Assembly (NCBI GenBank): GCA_045545635.1
Contig: JAZQBI010000053.1
Span: forward strand, 1-13,508
Source of the DNA: RGIG8748 sp045545635
Lineage (GTDB): Bacteria > Bacillota > Clostridia > UMGS1810
Length of the DNA: 13,508 nucleotides
Reading direction: 5' to 3'
Of the stretch, positions 6,278 through 13,498 are shown piece by piece. Position 1 is the first letter of the stretch; each line of letters begins with the position of its first letter. A program made the position numbers and the translations under genes. The notes beneath the pieces were generated by a model. That model worked only from the letters and a program-made list of their open reading frames with translations, searched no databases and was not told the origin of the DNA.

Positions 6278-7066
6278 ATGAAAGCGAGGCTTTTGAAATT
6301 GAACATAAACATAAATGAACTTAATATAAATTACATATGCGAAGGCTCAGGTGAAGATGTTGTACTTCTTCACGGATGGGGTTCAAACATTACACTGTTT
6401 AAGGATATGATTGAGCTTCTTAAAACCAAATATCGGGTAACTGCTATTGATATGCCAGGCTTCGGACTTTCTGACGAACCGAAAACCCCCTGGTGTGTTG
6501 ACGATTATGTGGACTTTGTGTGTGAGTTCTGCAAAAAGACAGATATACAAAGTGCCGTATTTCTGGGGCACTCCTTTGGCGGAAGGGTAATAATAAAGAT
6601 GTTTGAAAGAAAGAGCTTCCCCATAAAAATTCCAAAGGTGATACTGGTAGACAGTGCCGGTGTAAAGCCAAAGAAAACATTAAGCCAGAAAGTGAAGATA
6701 TTAACATACAAAACAGGCAAAAAGATACTCTCCTGCCCTGCCGTAAAAAAGCTCTTCCCCGATGCTATCGAAAAGCTTTCGTCAAAGAGCGGTTCGGCAG
6801 ATTACAGAGCTGCATCGCCCATCATGCGTCAGACTATGGTAAGAGTAGTAAATGAGGATCTTACCCATATTTTTCCGAAGGTCACACCGCCTGCTCTCCT
6901 CATATGGGGAGAAAACGACACCGCAACTCCCGTGTCCGATGCTGATATCATGGAAAAAACTATGCCCGATGCAGGCAAAGTGGTACTCAAAAACTGCGGT
7001 CACTATTCTTTTTTGGATGACAGATATACATTTCTGAAAGTACTCGCCTCGTTTATGAATATATGA
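6278..7066 (+). CDS. Alpha/beta-fold hydrolase
   Basis: Soluble hydrolase of the alpha/beta superfamily (262 residues, no signal peptide). Motifs: the oxyanion-hole HGWG (32-35), DMPGFGLSD (58-66), the nucleophile elbow GHSFGG (97-102, Ser99), the acid in WGENDTATP (210-218, Asp214) and the base in CGHYSF (240-245, His242). A cap of about 60 basic residues lies between 128 and 190. The substrate cannot be told from sequence; membership of an operon with MurF and Ddl suggests a cell-envelope link. The start is uncertain. ATG 6278 has no good ribosome binding site, whereas TTG 6299 is preceded by GCGAGG (6284-6289) at 9 bases and would give MNININELNINY, closer to how such proteins usually begin. 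The longer form is listed here. murF follows 16 bases after the stop. Confidence 0.9.
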   Translation: MKARLLKLNININELNINYICEGSGEDVVLLHGWGSNITLFKDMIELLKTKYRVTAIDMPGFGLSDEPKTPWCVDDYVDFVCEFCKKTDIQSAVFLGHSFGGRVIIKMFERKSFPIKIPKVILVDSAGVKPKKTLSQKVKILTYKTGKKILSCPAVKKLFPDAIEKLSSKSGSADYRAASPIMRQTMVRVVNEDLTHIFPKVTPPALLIWGENDTATPVSDADIMEKTMPDAGKVVLKNCGHYSFLDDRYTFLKVLASFMNI

Positions 7067-7082
7067 CAGAAGGGACAACCCA

Positions 7083-8624
7083 ATGAATAATTTTATGCTC
7101 GTATTATGTACTATACTATCTGTTGCCGCCTTTGCGGTATCTGTTATAAAATTTACACATTTTTTCCAGCTTAACTCATACAGAGCAATTCTGCAGTTAA
7201 AATGGATAAAGAACAATCCCGGCAAGGTATTATCCAATCTTGCCTTTGGTGCAATGGGAATTATAGTGTCGCTGGCAGGCTCTTTATGGGCAATGATACT
7301 GTATGCTGTAATTATGCTTTTTGGTGTTATTACATCTATCCCCGGAAAAGCAAAAAAACCTCTTGTATATACAATGAGAGTAAAAAGACTCCTTGCTGCA
7401 ACCTTTGTGCTGTACGTTGTCTCTGTTTGCATCGGAGCGTATTCCAATACCCTCCTGCTAATGTGTGCCATAGCATTTTTGTTGTGTCCTATGTGGATAC
7501 TCCTTTCCAACATTATTAACAGACCTGTTGAAAACGCAATAAGCAACCACTATATAAATGATGCAAAAAGAATGCTCTCTTCATCCAATGCCAAGGTAAT
7601 CGGTATTACGGGAAGCTATGGAAAAACCAGTGTAAAATACTATCTTTCCACACTGCTCAAGGCAAAATACAATGTACTTATGACTCCTGAAAGCTACAAC
7701 ACACCTATGGGAGTTGTAAAAACCATCCGGAGCTCACTCAGTGCTTTGAACGAAATTTTTGTGTGCGAGATGGGAGCCAAAAGAGTTGGCGAAATAAAAG
7801 AAATATGCGACATTGTAAATCCCGACATGGGCATCATAACCTCCGTTGGTCCTCAGCATCTTGAAACCTTTAAAAGTCTTGATAACATAAAGAAAACCAA
7901 ATTTGAGCTTGCAGACTCCCTGCCCCGGAACGGTCTGCTGTTTTTAAACGGTGATGACGAAAACATAAAGGCCTTCAAGGGTAACAGGAAATGTATAACG
8001 TATTCCGTGGAGGGTAATGGTGACTACAACGGTGAAGTGATATCCGTAACGGAAAAAGGTACCGCCTTTACCGTAAAAGCTCCCTCAGGAGAAGAATGTA
8101 CTTTTGCTACCTCCCTCATAGGAAAGCACAATGTACTAAACATAACAGGTGCTATAGCTGTGGCAAACACGATGGGAATAGAATTGTCAATGCTTAAGCA
8201 TCAGGTACAGAAGCTGAAAAGTGTCCCCCATCGACTTGAACTCATACCAAGAGGTAACGATATAATAATTGACGATGCCTACAACTCCAACCCCAGTGGA
8301 ACAAAAGCCGCATTGGAAACCCTTGCGTGCTTTGAGGGTGTAAAAATACTGCTCACCCCCGGTATGGTTGAGCTTGGTGCAAAACAGGACGAATTAAACT
8401 GCGAATTCGGAAAAAATGCGGCAAAGGTGTGCGACTATGCCATTCTTGTAGGCAAAAGTCAGACACAAAGCATATACGACGGTCTAATCTCACAAAACTT
8501 TCCAAAGGATAAAATATATGTAGCCTCAGACCTTAATGATGCCATAGGCTATGCCTACGGACTCAACACAAAAGGTGTAAGAAAAATTATTCTTCTGGAA
8601 AATGACCTGCCCGACAACTATTAA
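7083..8624 (+). CDS. murF: MurF-like Mur ligase with N-terminal membrane domain (UDP-MurNAc-tripeptide:D-Ala-D-Ala ligase)
   Basis: ATP-dependent ligase that probably adds D-Ala-D-Ala to the UDP-MurNAc-tripeptide, the last cytoplasmic step of the peptidoglycan pentapeptide. Residues 1-145 hold three or four hydrophobic segments (about 4-22, 52-85, 103-121, 123-145) that should anchor the enzyme in the membrane. Then come the Mur ligase P-loop GITGSYGKTS (174-183), MTPESYNTPMG (200-210), EMGAKRVGEI (229-238), TSVGPQHLETF (253-263), GKHNVLN (347-353) and the MurF signature DDAYNSNPSG (397-406). Classical MurF (about 450 residues) is soluble and carries an N-terminal UDP-binding domain; here a membrane domain takes that place, so the natural acceptor might be a related or lipid-linked precursor. 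AGAAGGG (7068-7074) precedes the ATG. The ddl gene 18 bases downstream would supply the D-Ala-D-Ala. Confidence 0.85.
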   Translation: MNNFMLVLCTILSVAAFAVSVIKFTHFFQLNSYRAILQLKWIKNNPGKVLSNLAFGAMGIIVSLAGSLWAMILYAVIMLFGVITSIPGKAKKPLVYTMRVKRLLAATFVLYVVSVCIGAYSNTLLLMCAIAFLLCPMWILLSNIINRPVENAISNHYINDAKRMLSSSNAKVIGITGSYGKTSVKYYLSTLLKAKYNVLMTPESYNTPMGVVKTIRSSLSALNEIFVCEMGAKRVGEIKEICDIVNPDMGIITSVGPQHLETFKSLDNIKKTKFELADSLPRNGLLFLNGDDENIKAFKGNRKCITYSVEGNGDYNGEVISVTEKGTAFTVKAPSGEECTFATSLIGKHNVLNITGAIAVANTMGIELSMLKHQVQKLKSVPHRLELIPRGNDIIIDDAYNSNPSGTKAALETLACFEGVKILLTPGMVELGAKQDELNCEFGKNAAKVCDYAILVGKSQTQSIYDGLISQNFPKDKIYVASDLNDAIGYAYGLNTKGVRKIILLENDLPDNY

Positions 8625-8642
8625 TATAAAGGAATGATATCA

Positions 8643-9836
8643 ATGAAAATCAAGCTTGCAGTAATTTTTGGAGGTAAAAGTGTGGAGCACGAAATCTCCA
8701 TCATATCTGCCCTCCAGGCAATAAGACATCTTAACAAGGAAAAATACGAGGTAATTCCGGTGTACATTACCAAATCCAACGAGATGTACTATGGCGAGGA
8801 CCTTGTAAACATAGAAGAATATTCACATCTTTCCAATCTTCTTAAAAAGAGCAGAAAGGTGATGTTCTATACCCAAGGCGGAAAAACATATCTAAAGAAA
8901 GCGGAAACAAAGTTTTTTGAAAAAGATATAATAACCGAAGTGGATATAGCATTCCCCATAGTTCACGGAACCAACTGTGAGGACGGAACACTTCACGGAT
9001 ACCTTAGAATGATGAATCTTCCTCTTGTGGGATGTGACCTTACAGCTTCTGCAATAGGTATGGATAAGTATTATATGAAAACGGTTTTCAAGGATAACGG
9101 TATACCTGTGCTGGATTGCAAGTGCTATACTGCAAAAGATTTTGCAATCTCCCCTGAGGGTGTGGCAGACAGTATAGAAGCATCTATCCCCTACCCTGTA
9201 ATTGTAAAACCTGTTAACCTTGGCTCCAGTGTTGGAATATCCAAGGCATCCGACAGAAACGAGCTTATTGAATCTCTGCAGAATGCATTTAATTTTGCAG
9301 GAAAGGTACTTATAGAAAGAGCCGTGCAGGACTTAAAGGAAGTAAACTGCTCTGTACTTGGTGACTGTGACGAAGCTGAGGCAAGCGAATGTGAAGAGCC
9401 TGTGGGAAGCGACAACATACTAAGCTACGAGGATAAATATACCTCCGGTTCAAAAGGCGGAAGCAAAACCGGCTCAAAGGGTATGGCAAGCCTGAAAAGA
9501 AAAATCCCTGCCGACATAACAGACTCTCAGCGTGATACCATACGCAAGATGGCAGTGGATGCCTTTAAATGTCTCGGTTGTAACGGTATTGTCCGCATAG
9601 ACTTTATGATAGATACTAAGTCGGGAGAAATTTTTTTGAACGAAATAAATACCATTCCTGGTTCTCTCTCCTTCTATCTCTGGGAGCCTCTTGGTGTAAG
9701 CTACACCAAGCTTCTTGACTCGATGATAGAGCTGGGGCTTAAACGTCACAGAGAGCAGCAAGAAATCTCTTATGCATTTGATACAAACGTGCTTGAGGGT
9801 ATGAGCTTTGGAGGCAGTAAAGGAAGTAAAATGTAA
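8643..9836 (+). CDS. ddl: D-alanine--D-alanine ligase
   Basis: Cytoplasmic ATP-grasp enzyme joining two D-alanines for the peptidoglycan precursor. Motifs: FGGKSVEHEIS (9-19, Glu15 for the first D-Ala), FPIVHGTNCEDGTLHG (104-119), PLVGCDLTASAIGMDK (127-142), VIVKPVNLGSSVGISK (186-201), YEDKY (262-266, omega loop), GIVRIDFM (315-322) and FLNEINTIPGSLS (331-343, metal site). The 397 residues exceed the usual 300-370, mainly because of an acidic segment (239-256) and a Gly/Ser/Lys-rich stretch TSGSKGGSKTGSKG (267-280) right after the omega-loop tyrosine. The C-terminal tail GGSKGSKM echoes that stretch. ATG 8643 is chosen over the in-frame ATG 8634, because AAAGGA (8628-8633) would touch the latter but lies 9 bases before the former. 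Last gene of the operon; a strong terminator follows. Confidence 0.95.
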   Translation: MKIKLAVIFGGKSVEHEISIISALQAIRHLNKEKYEVIPVYITKSNEMYYGEDLVNIEEYSHLSNLLKKSRKVMFYTQGGKTYLKKAETKFFEKDIITEVDIAFPIVHGTNCEDGTLHGYLRMMNLPLVGCDLTASAIGMDKYYMKTVFKDNGIPVLDCKCYTAKDFAISPEGVADSIEASIPYPVIVKPVNLGSSVGISKASDRNELIESLQNAFNFAGKVLIERAVQDLKEVNCSVLGDCDEAEASECEEPVGSDNILSYEDKYTSGSKGGSKTGSKGMASLKRKIPADITDSQRDTIRKMAVDAFKCLGCNGIVRIDFMIDTKSGEIFLNEINTIPGSLSFYLWEPLGVSYTKLLDSMIELGLKRHREQQEISYAFDTNVLEGMSFGGSKGSKM

Positions 9837-9846
9837 TCAATAGGTC

Positions 9847-9894
9847 AAGGGACAGTAAATTAATTCCTGCGAATTAATTTACTGTCCTTTTTTT
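9847..9894 (+). terminator. Rho-independent terminator of the cell-wall operon
   Basis: A perfect 16-bp stem (9850-9865 with 9872-9887), extended by a G-U and A-U pairs, 6-base loop, followed by TTTTTTT (9888-9894). It begins 10 bases after the ddl stop and separates the operon from the phage-like genes. Confidence 0.92.
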
Positions 9895-9975
9895 GTAGGC
9901 GAAATTTGATGTAAAAACAAATTAAACTAAGGATGAAGATGTCTTATTATATTTTATCTAAAGGAGGAATGCATC

Positions 9976-10128
9976 TTGGACTACAAAACCCAAAGTCCTG
10001 TACTGGACTCTGATACAGAACTCAACATAGAGAAGCTTATGGGATATGTGGAGGATATCAAAGCTGAAACCGAAGCCCGAATAACCATGCTTGAAAACAT
10101 TATTAACCAAATGAAACGAGGTGAATAA
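9976..10128 (+). CDS. 50-residue hypothetical protein, first gene of the phage-like cluster (TTG start)
   Basis: A TTG at 9976 lies 8 bases after a full AGGAGG (9962-9967) and opens a 50-codon frame ending TAA 10126-10128, two bases before the next gene. The protein (MDYKTQSPVLDSD..., ending INQMKRGE) is charged and mostly helix-forming from residue 16 on, with heptad-like hydrophobics (Leu21, Val25, Ile28, Ile36, Leu39, Ile42, Ile43), so a short coiled coil is likely. The ATG at 9969 is closer to the ribosome binding site but gives a frame that stops after 14 codons. I do not recognise a family. The gene leads a tight run of four, so a small structural or adaptor role in the same assembly is an inference. 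Confidence 0.72.
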   Translation: MDYKTQSPVLDSDTELNIEKLMGYVEDIKAETEARITMLENIINQMKRGE

Positions 10129-10130
10129 CC

Positions 10131-10472
10131 GTGACCTATGACGAAGTAATATCTGCAATTGACACCGTAAGACCAAACACTGCCACGCTTCCTGCAAAAA
10201 AAGCCTGGATTACGGTTCTGGAAAGTAAAATCCACGACCATATGACTTCTTTTTCGGAATGTGATGTGCATATATCTCCCGACAAGCTTTTACTTGAAAA
10301 CGAATATCTTGATATGTATGTGTATTATGCCGTATCTATGATTGATTTGGAAAATCAGGATATAGCCATGTACAACAACAGCTGTGCATTTTTTAATGAG
10401 ATGTTTGAATCCTGGCAAAAAAAGTGGCGGCGGGAAAACCTGCCCATAACAAGACGGAAAGGCGGTGAGTAA
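10131..10472 (+). CDS. 113-residue hypothetical protein of the phage-like cluster (GTG start)
   Basis: Starts with GTG at 10131, two bases after the preceding stop; GAGGTGA (10118-10124) inside the upstream gene's end serves as ribosome binding site. It ends at TAA 10472 directly against the next ATG. The protein is soluble, rich in Asp/Glu/Tyr/Trp, and predicted by eye to be mostly helical: MTYDEVISAIDTVRPN, a LPAKKAWITVLESKI helix, a central DMYVYYAVSMIDL helix and a basic C-terminal tail (FESWQKKWRRENLP). The opening AIDTVRPNTATLPAKKAWI plus its size and position are like those of small head-tail connector or adaptor proteins of tailed phages, but I cannot assign a family. Confidence 0.78.
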   Translation: MTYDEVISAIDTVRPNTATLPAKKAWITVLESKIHDHMTSFSECDVHISPDKLLLENEYLDMYVYYAVSMIDLENQDIAMYNNSCAFFNEMFESWQKKWRRENLPITRRKGGE

Positions 10473-12251
10473 ATGCTACCTTTTATGCGTTCAAGAAATG
10501 CAGTAAAGGAATATTCCATAACAAAATTCGGCGGTATAAATAAGTCCTTTTCCCAAGAAATCAATGAGTTTAGCGACGGTTACAATATGTCATCGGAAAA
10601 TTTTCCTGCACTTTCATCTGCAAAGAGAAACAAGGTGCTGGAAGAAGTTCAGAATGTTATATGCGGTGCCTCTTTTTATGACAAACTATATACCCTTGAG
10701 CATGAGGAAAACAGTCCTGACAATATCCATATTATGTGTGACGGTGAAGAACTCTCTGCTTTTGAAACAGAAATGGCCGGCAAAAGAAAAGTAGGATTTA
10801 TGAAAGATGAATTTCTCGTAATTCCGGATAATGTAATACTTCATACGGATAGCAGTGAGATTTATAGGGGATCTTTTTCTCAGGAAACTACAAAAAGGAC
10901 TACGTTGGAAAAATACAAGGCTGAAAAGCCATCCGCTACCAGCCTTCCGGATGATTCATTGGACTGGTACTGCTCAACTCTCAGACACAACTCCATCGTT
11001 GCCAGAAAATCAAATTACTCATACTCGGGAGAATCGTATGATTTTTATAATTTCTCCCTTTCTAAGCAATTCAAACCCGGAGATGTAATAACCATCAAAA
11101 TGTATGTAACCCCTATAGGTGATTCCACGGTATCGGAAAGGCAAACCTATATAGGTAAAATGAAATCAGGAATAACCCTCAAAATAAAAAAACTTACCAA
11201 GACATTGCACCCAACCGCAAGCGGAAAAGAAATAACCGAGATAACTGCCATTATTTTTGAGGACAACTCCATAGACCTCGATATATTCGACGACGTATTG
11301 ATACAGAGCATAACCATCGAAAAAACTATGCCTGATTTTAATGACATATGCAGTTTTGAAAACAGGATGTGGGCGGTAACTGACAGCGAAATATGTGCTT
11401 CAAAGCTTGGTGACTGTTCCAAGTGGGAGGATTTTACCACAGATCAGTATGGCACTCTGCCCTCGTCCTCATTCAGAACCGGAGTGGAAAGCGACGGCAG
11501 TTTTACGGCAATAACCGCGTACAACGGAAATATTATGGCATTTAAAGAGGATTGTATACACAAAGTTTACGGAAGTGAACCTGCGGAATACAAACTGAGC
11601 CGTATTAATTGTCCGGGAGTAAAAAAGGGGTGCAGAGATACTGTTGCCGTGGCAGGAGGAATTCTGTTTTATATGAGCAAAGGCGGAATATATGCACATA
11701 ACGGAAGCTCCTTTAAACTCATAAGCGATGCAACAGACCTGAAAGAATGTGAAACCGTAACTGCAAGCGGAGACGAAAGATACTACCGTCTCGTTGCAAA
11801 AAAAGGAGAAGAAACATTTATCTTTGTTTATGACACCCGCTACGGGCTGTGGAACAAAATCCTTTCGGAAAATGACATTCATTTTCTTGTTCAGACAGAC
11901 GATGGATTGATAGCTATTACCGAAAAAGAAAAACTGAAAGTAAACGAGGGAGATTACGGTAATTGGAGCTTTACGCTAAGTTTTGGAAAAAAAGAATTTT
12001 CCTCAAAGCATATATGTTCTGTATTTGCCCGTTATACCCTCAAAGAGAACGGCAATCTCAGAATACAGATTCGTAACAAGCACGATACTTACACAATTGC
12101 AGACGCGTCTTCCGCCGCCAACAACTTTCCGCTTCGTATAACAATACCTGTAAGCTGTGCCAGAGATTCTGAATTGATTTTTTCAGGGACAGGAGAATTC
12201 ACCCTGATTTCTCTTACTGTAAGATATAAGGAAACCGGAATAAATGACTAG
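10473..12251 (+). CDS. 592-residue phage-like virion protein (packaged-DNA-stabilisation / tail-hub type, tentative)
   Basis: Large soluble protein without signal peptide or membrane segment. Its start, KFGGINKSFSQEINEFSDGYNMS (18-40) followed by ENFPALSSAKRNK (42-54), has the look of phage DNA-stabilisation or tail-hub proteins, which open with a GG-N...N-S-...-P-L-S-...-R pattern. The second half (about 290-500) resembles beta-propeller blades: FENRMWAVTDSEICASKLGD (295-314), SKWEDF (316-321), FTAITAYNGNIMAFKEDCIHKVYG (344-367), an AVAGGILFYMSKGGIYAHNG stretch (392-411) and VYDTRYGLWNKI. The middle (200-285) looks beta-rich. In known phages such proteins close the portal or form a tail tube. 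The start touches the previous stop, with GGCGGTGAG as ribosome binding site; an internal ATG at 10485 is possible. Composition is similar to the flanking host genes. Assignment rests on remembered family patterns. Confidence 0.75.
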   Translation: MLPFMRSRNAVKEYSITKFGGINKSFSQEINEFSDGYNMSSENFPALSSAKRNKVLEEVQNVICGASFYDKLYTLEHEENSPDNIHIMCDGEELSAFETEMAGKRKVGFMKDEFLVIPDNVILHTDSSEIYRGSFSQETTKRTTLEKYKAEKPSATSLPDDSLDWYCSTLRHNSIVARKSNYSYSGESYDFYNFSLSKQFKPGDVITIKMYVTPIGDSTVSERQTYIGKMKSGITLKIKKLTKTLHPTASGKEITEITAIIFEDNSIDLDIFDDVLIQSITIEKTMPDFNDICSFENRMWAVTDSEICASKLGDCSKWEDFTTDQYGTLPSSSFRTGVESDGSFTAITAYNGNIMAFKEDCIHKVYGSEPAEYKLSRINCPGVKKGCRDTVAVAGGILFYMSKGGIYAHNGSSFKLISDATDLKECETVTASGDERYYRLVAKKGEETFIFVYDTRYGLWNKILSENDIHFLVQTDDGLIAITEKEKLKVNEGDYGNWSFTLSFGKKEFSSKHICSVFARYTLKENGNLRIQIRNKHDTYTIADASSAANNFPLRITIPVSCARDSELIFSGTGEFTLISLTVRYKETGIND

Positions 12252-12262
12252 GAGGTAAAAAA

Positions 12263-13348
12263 ATGACCGATTACAAGAAAAAGAAACAGTTAATTGACGA
12301 AAACAAGGATGTTTATATATCCGAATATGACAAGGACTTAAGCTATGATGCCTTAAGCCGGATTGTGGATGCGAAGAAAAACTATGCCGTAGCCGCAAAG
12401 AACAATGATGAGGCAGGAATGAAAAAATACAACACCATAGCTAACGGAATCCGTGCAAAATACGGCAACTACACCGGAGGTGAATTCGGTGACGAATACC
12501 ACCCCTTTGTATATGCCGACACAGGGTACGACAACTATAAATCAAAGTATGAGGATGAACTGGACGAGCTATACTCATCCATAAAAAATCTCAAGTTTGA
12601 ATATGATTACAATGAGGATCCGGCATATCAGGCATACAAAAGGGTTTACGACAGACAAGGAGAGCTTGCATACGACAGAGCACTGGCACAAAACTCCCTT
12701 AAAACCGGAGGAATAGCAAACTCTCACGCATATTCAGCCGCAGCTCAGGCAATGAACCATTACAATTCCTTGCTTGCAGCCAAAATACCCGAACTGTATG
12801 AAGCGGCATATCAAAAACACTATAATGACAAAAAAGACCTTATCCGTGATGCCTATGAACTAATAAATAACCGCGAAAGCCGTGACTACTCCAGACATAT
12901 TGACAAGTTGGAGGATTACAGAGATACCAGAGACTTCAACTATAAGAAAACAAATGACAGGGAAAACCGCGACTACTCCTACTATGAAAATGAAGCAAAA
13001 ATGGAATTTGAGAAAGCTCTTGCCAAAGCAAATTCAGAAGAAAAAGCCAAAGACAGAGAACTGGAAGAAAAAAAGATAAACTATGATGTTGCAAAAGGTA
13101 TTTCCGACCAAAATTACAAAGACAACTCCCAGTTTATGGATTTAATCAAATTCTATTATTCCGTAATGCGTGACGGTATTGATGACGAAAAATGGATTGC
13201 CAACCACAATCTTGCCGCATCAAAAGCAAACCTGCCCGGTTATGCACAAAATGTGGGAAACGGCACTATACTTGATTATGCAAGAAAAATCTTTGGCAAC
13301 CCGAATCTTACAGAGAATGACCTCTACAATTTATTCAGTCTCAGATAA
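12263..13348 (+). CDS. 361-residue helical, repeat-bearing phage-like protein (possible internal/ejection protein)
   Basis: A highly charged, Tyr/Asp/Lys-rich soluble protein. Order of parts: a helical N-terminal region ending in ANGIRAKYGNYTGGEFGDEY (60-79), a module seen in many Clostridia surface and phage proteins; DPAYQAYKRVYDRQGELAYDRALAQ (119-143); a Gly/Ala/Ser segment LKTGGIANSHAYSAAAQAM (146-164); a helix KIPELYEAAYQKHYNDK; three short repeats NRESRDYS (203-210), YRDTRDFN (219-226) and DRENRDYS (232-239); then a lysine/glutamate coiled coil (242-275) and a C-terminal domain. The DPxYQxY...A....ALTGG-like...ELY.AAY layout is one I associate with virion proteins of Clostridia phages. 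AGGAGG (12250-12255) overlaps the stop of the preceding gene. Last gene of the run. Confidence 0.8.
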   Translation: MTDYKKKKQLIDENKDVYISEYDKDLSYDALSRIVDAKKNYAVAAKNNDEAGMKKYNTIANGIRAKYGNYTGGEFGDEYHPFVYADTGYDNYKSKYEDELDELYSSIKNLKFEYDYNEDPAYQAYKRVYDRQGELAYDRALAQNSLKTGGIANSHAYSAAAQAMNHYNSLLAAKIPELYEAAYQKHYNDKKDLIRDAYELINNRESRDYSRHIDKLEDYRDTRDFNYKKTNDRENRDYSYYENEAKMEFEKALAKANSEEKAKDRELEEKKINYDVAKGISDQNYKDNSQFMDLIKFYYSVMRDGIDDEKWIANHNLAASKANLPGYAQNVGNGTILDYARKIFGNPNLTENDLYNLFSLR

Positions 13349-13466
13349 ACATTTTTGAGGTATTTACAAAGGGAATGTAAAAAAAGTCCAGACCGCAAAA
13401 AGGCAGGGATACCAAAGAATACAGAGTATTAATTAGCCTGTAAATCATTTAAAATCACCATAAATG
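13349..13466 (+). other. Untranslated stretch after the phage-like cluster
   Basis: 118 bases with no open frame of note; the GGGAATG at 13371-13377 is followed at once by TAA. It holds purine-rich runs (AAAAAAAGTCCAGACC, CAAAAAGGCAGGGA) and ends in the hairpin at 13467. It may be just the 3' leader of the operon or a short RNA. I recognise no riboswitch or RNA family. Confidence 0.4.
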
Positions 13467-13498
13467 TAGAAAAACATCTGTTTCCAGATGTTTTTCTA
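13467..13498 (+). terminator. Terminator of the phage-like cluster
   Basis: A perfect 14-bp stem TAGAAAAACATCTG / CAGATGTTTTTCTA with loop TTTC. The T-run lies within the right arm. The structure is symmetrical, so it may work on both strands. Confidence 0.8.

Noticed and set aside
6782..7546. A 254-residue minus-strand frame across the hydrolase and murF genes
   Set aside because: It lies opposite two well-supported genes, spans their junction and shows no family features; a composition shadow.
9895..9960. A sigma-A or sporulation promoter for the phage-like cluster
   Set aside because: TATTAT at 9945-9950 is present, but no acceptable -35 or sigma-F/G element lies at proper spacing, so none is annotated.
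11469..11882. A 137-residue minus-strand frame inside the 592-residue gene
   Set aside because: Antisense shadow with no ribosome binding site or recognisable motif.
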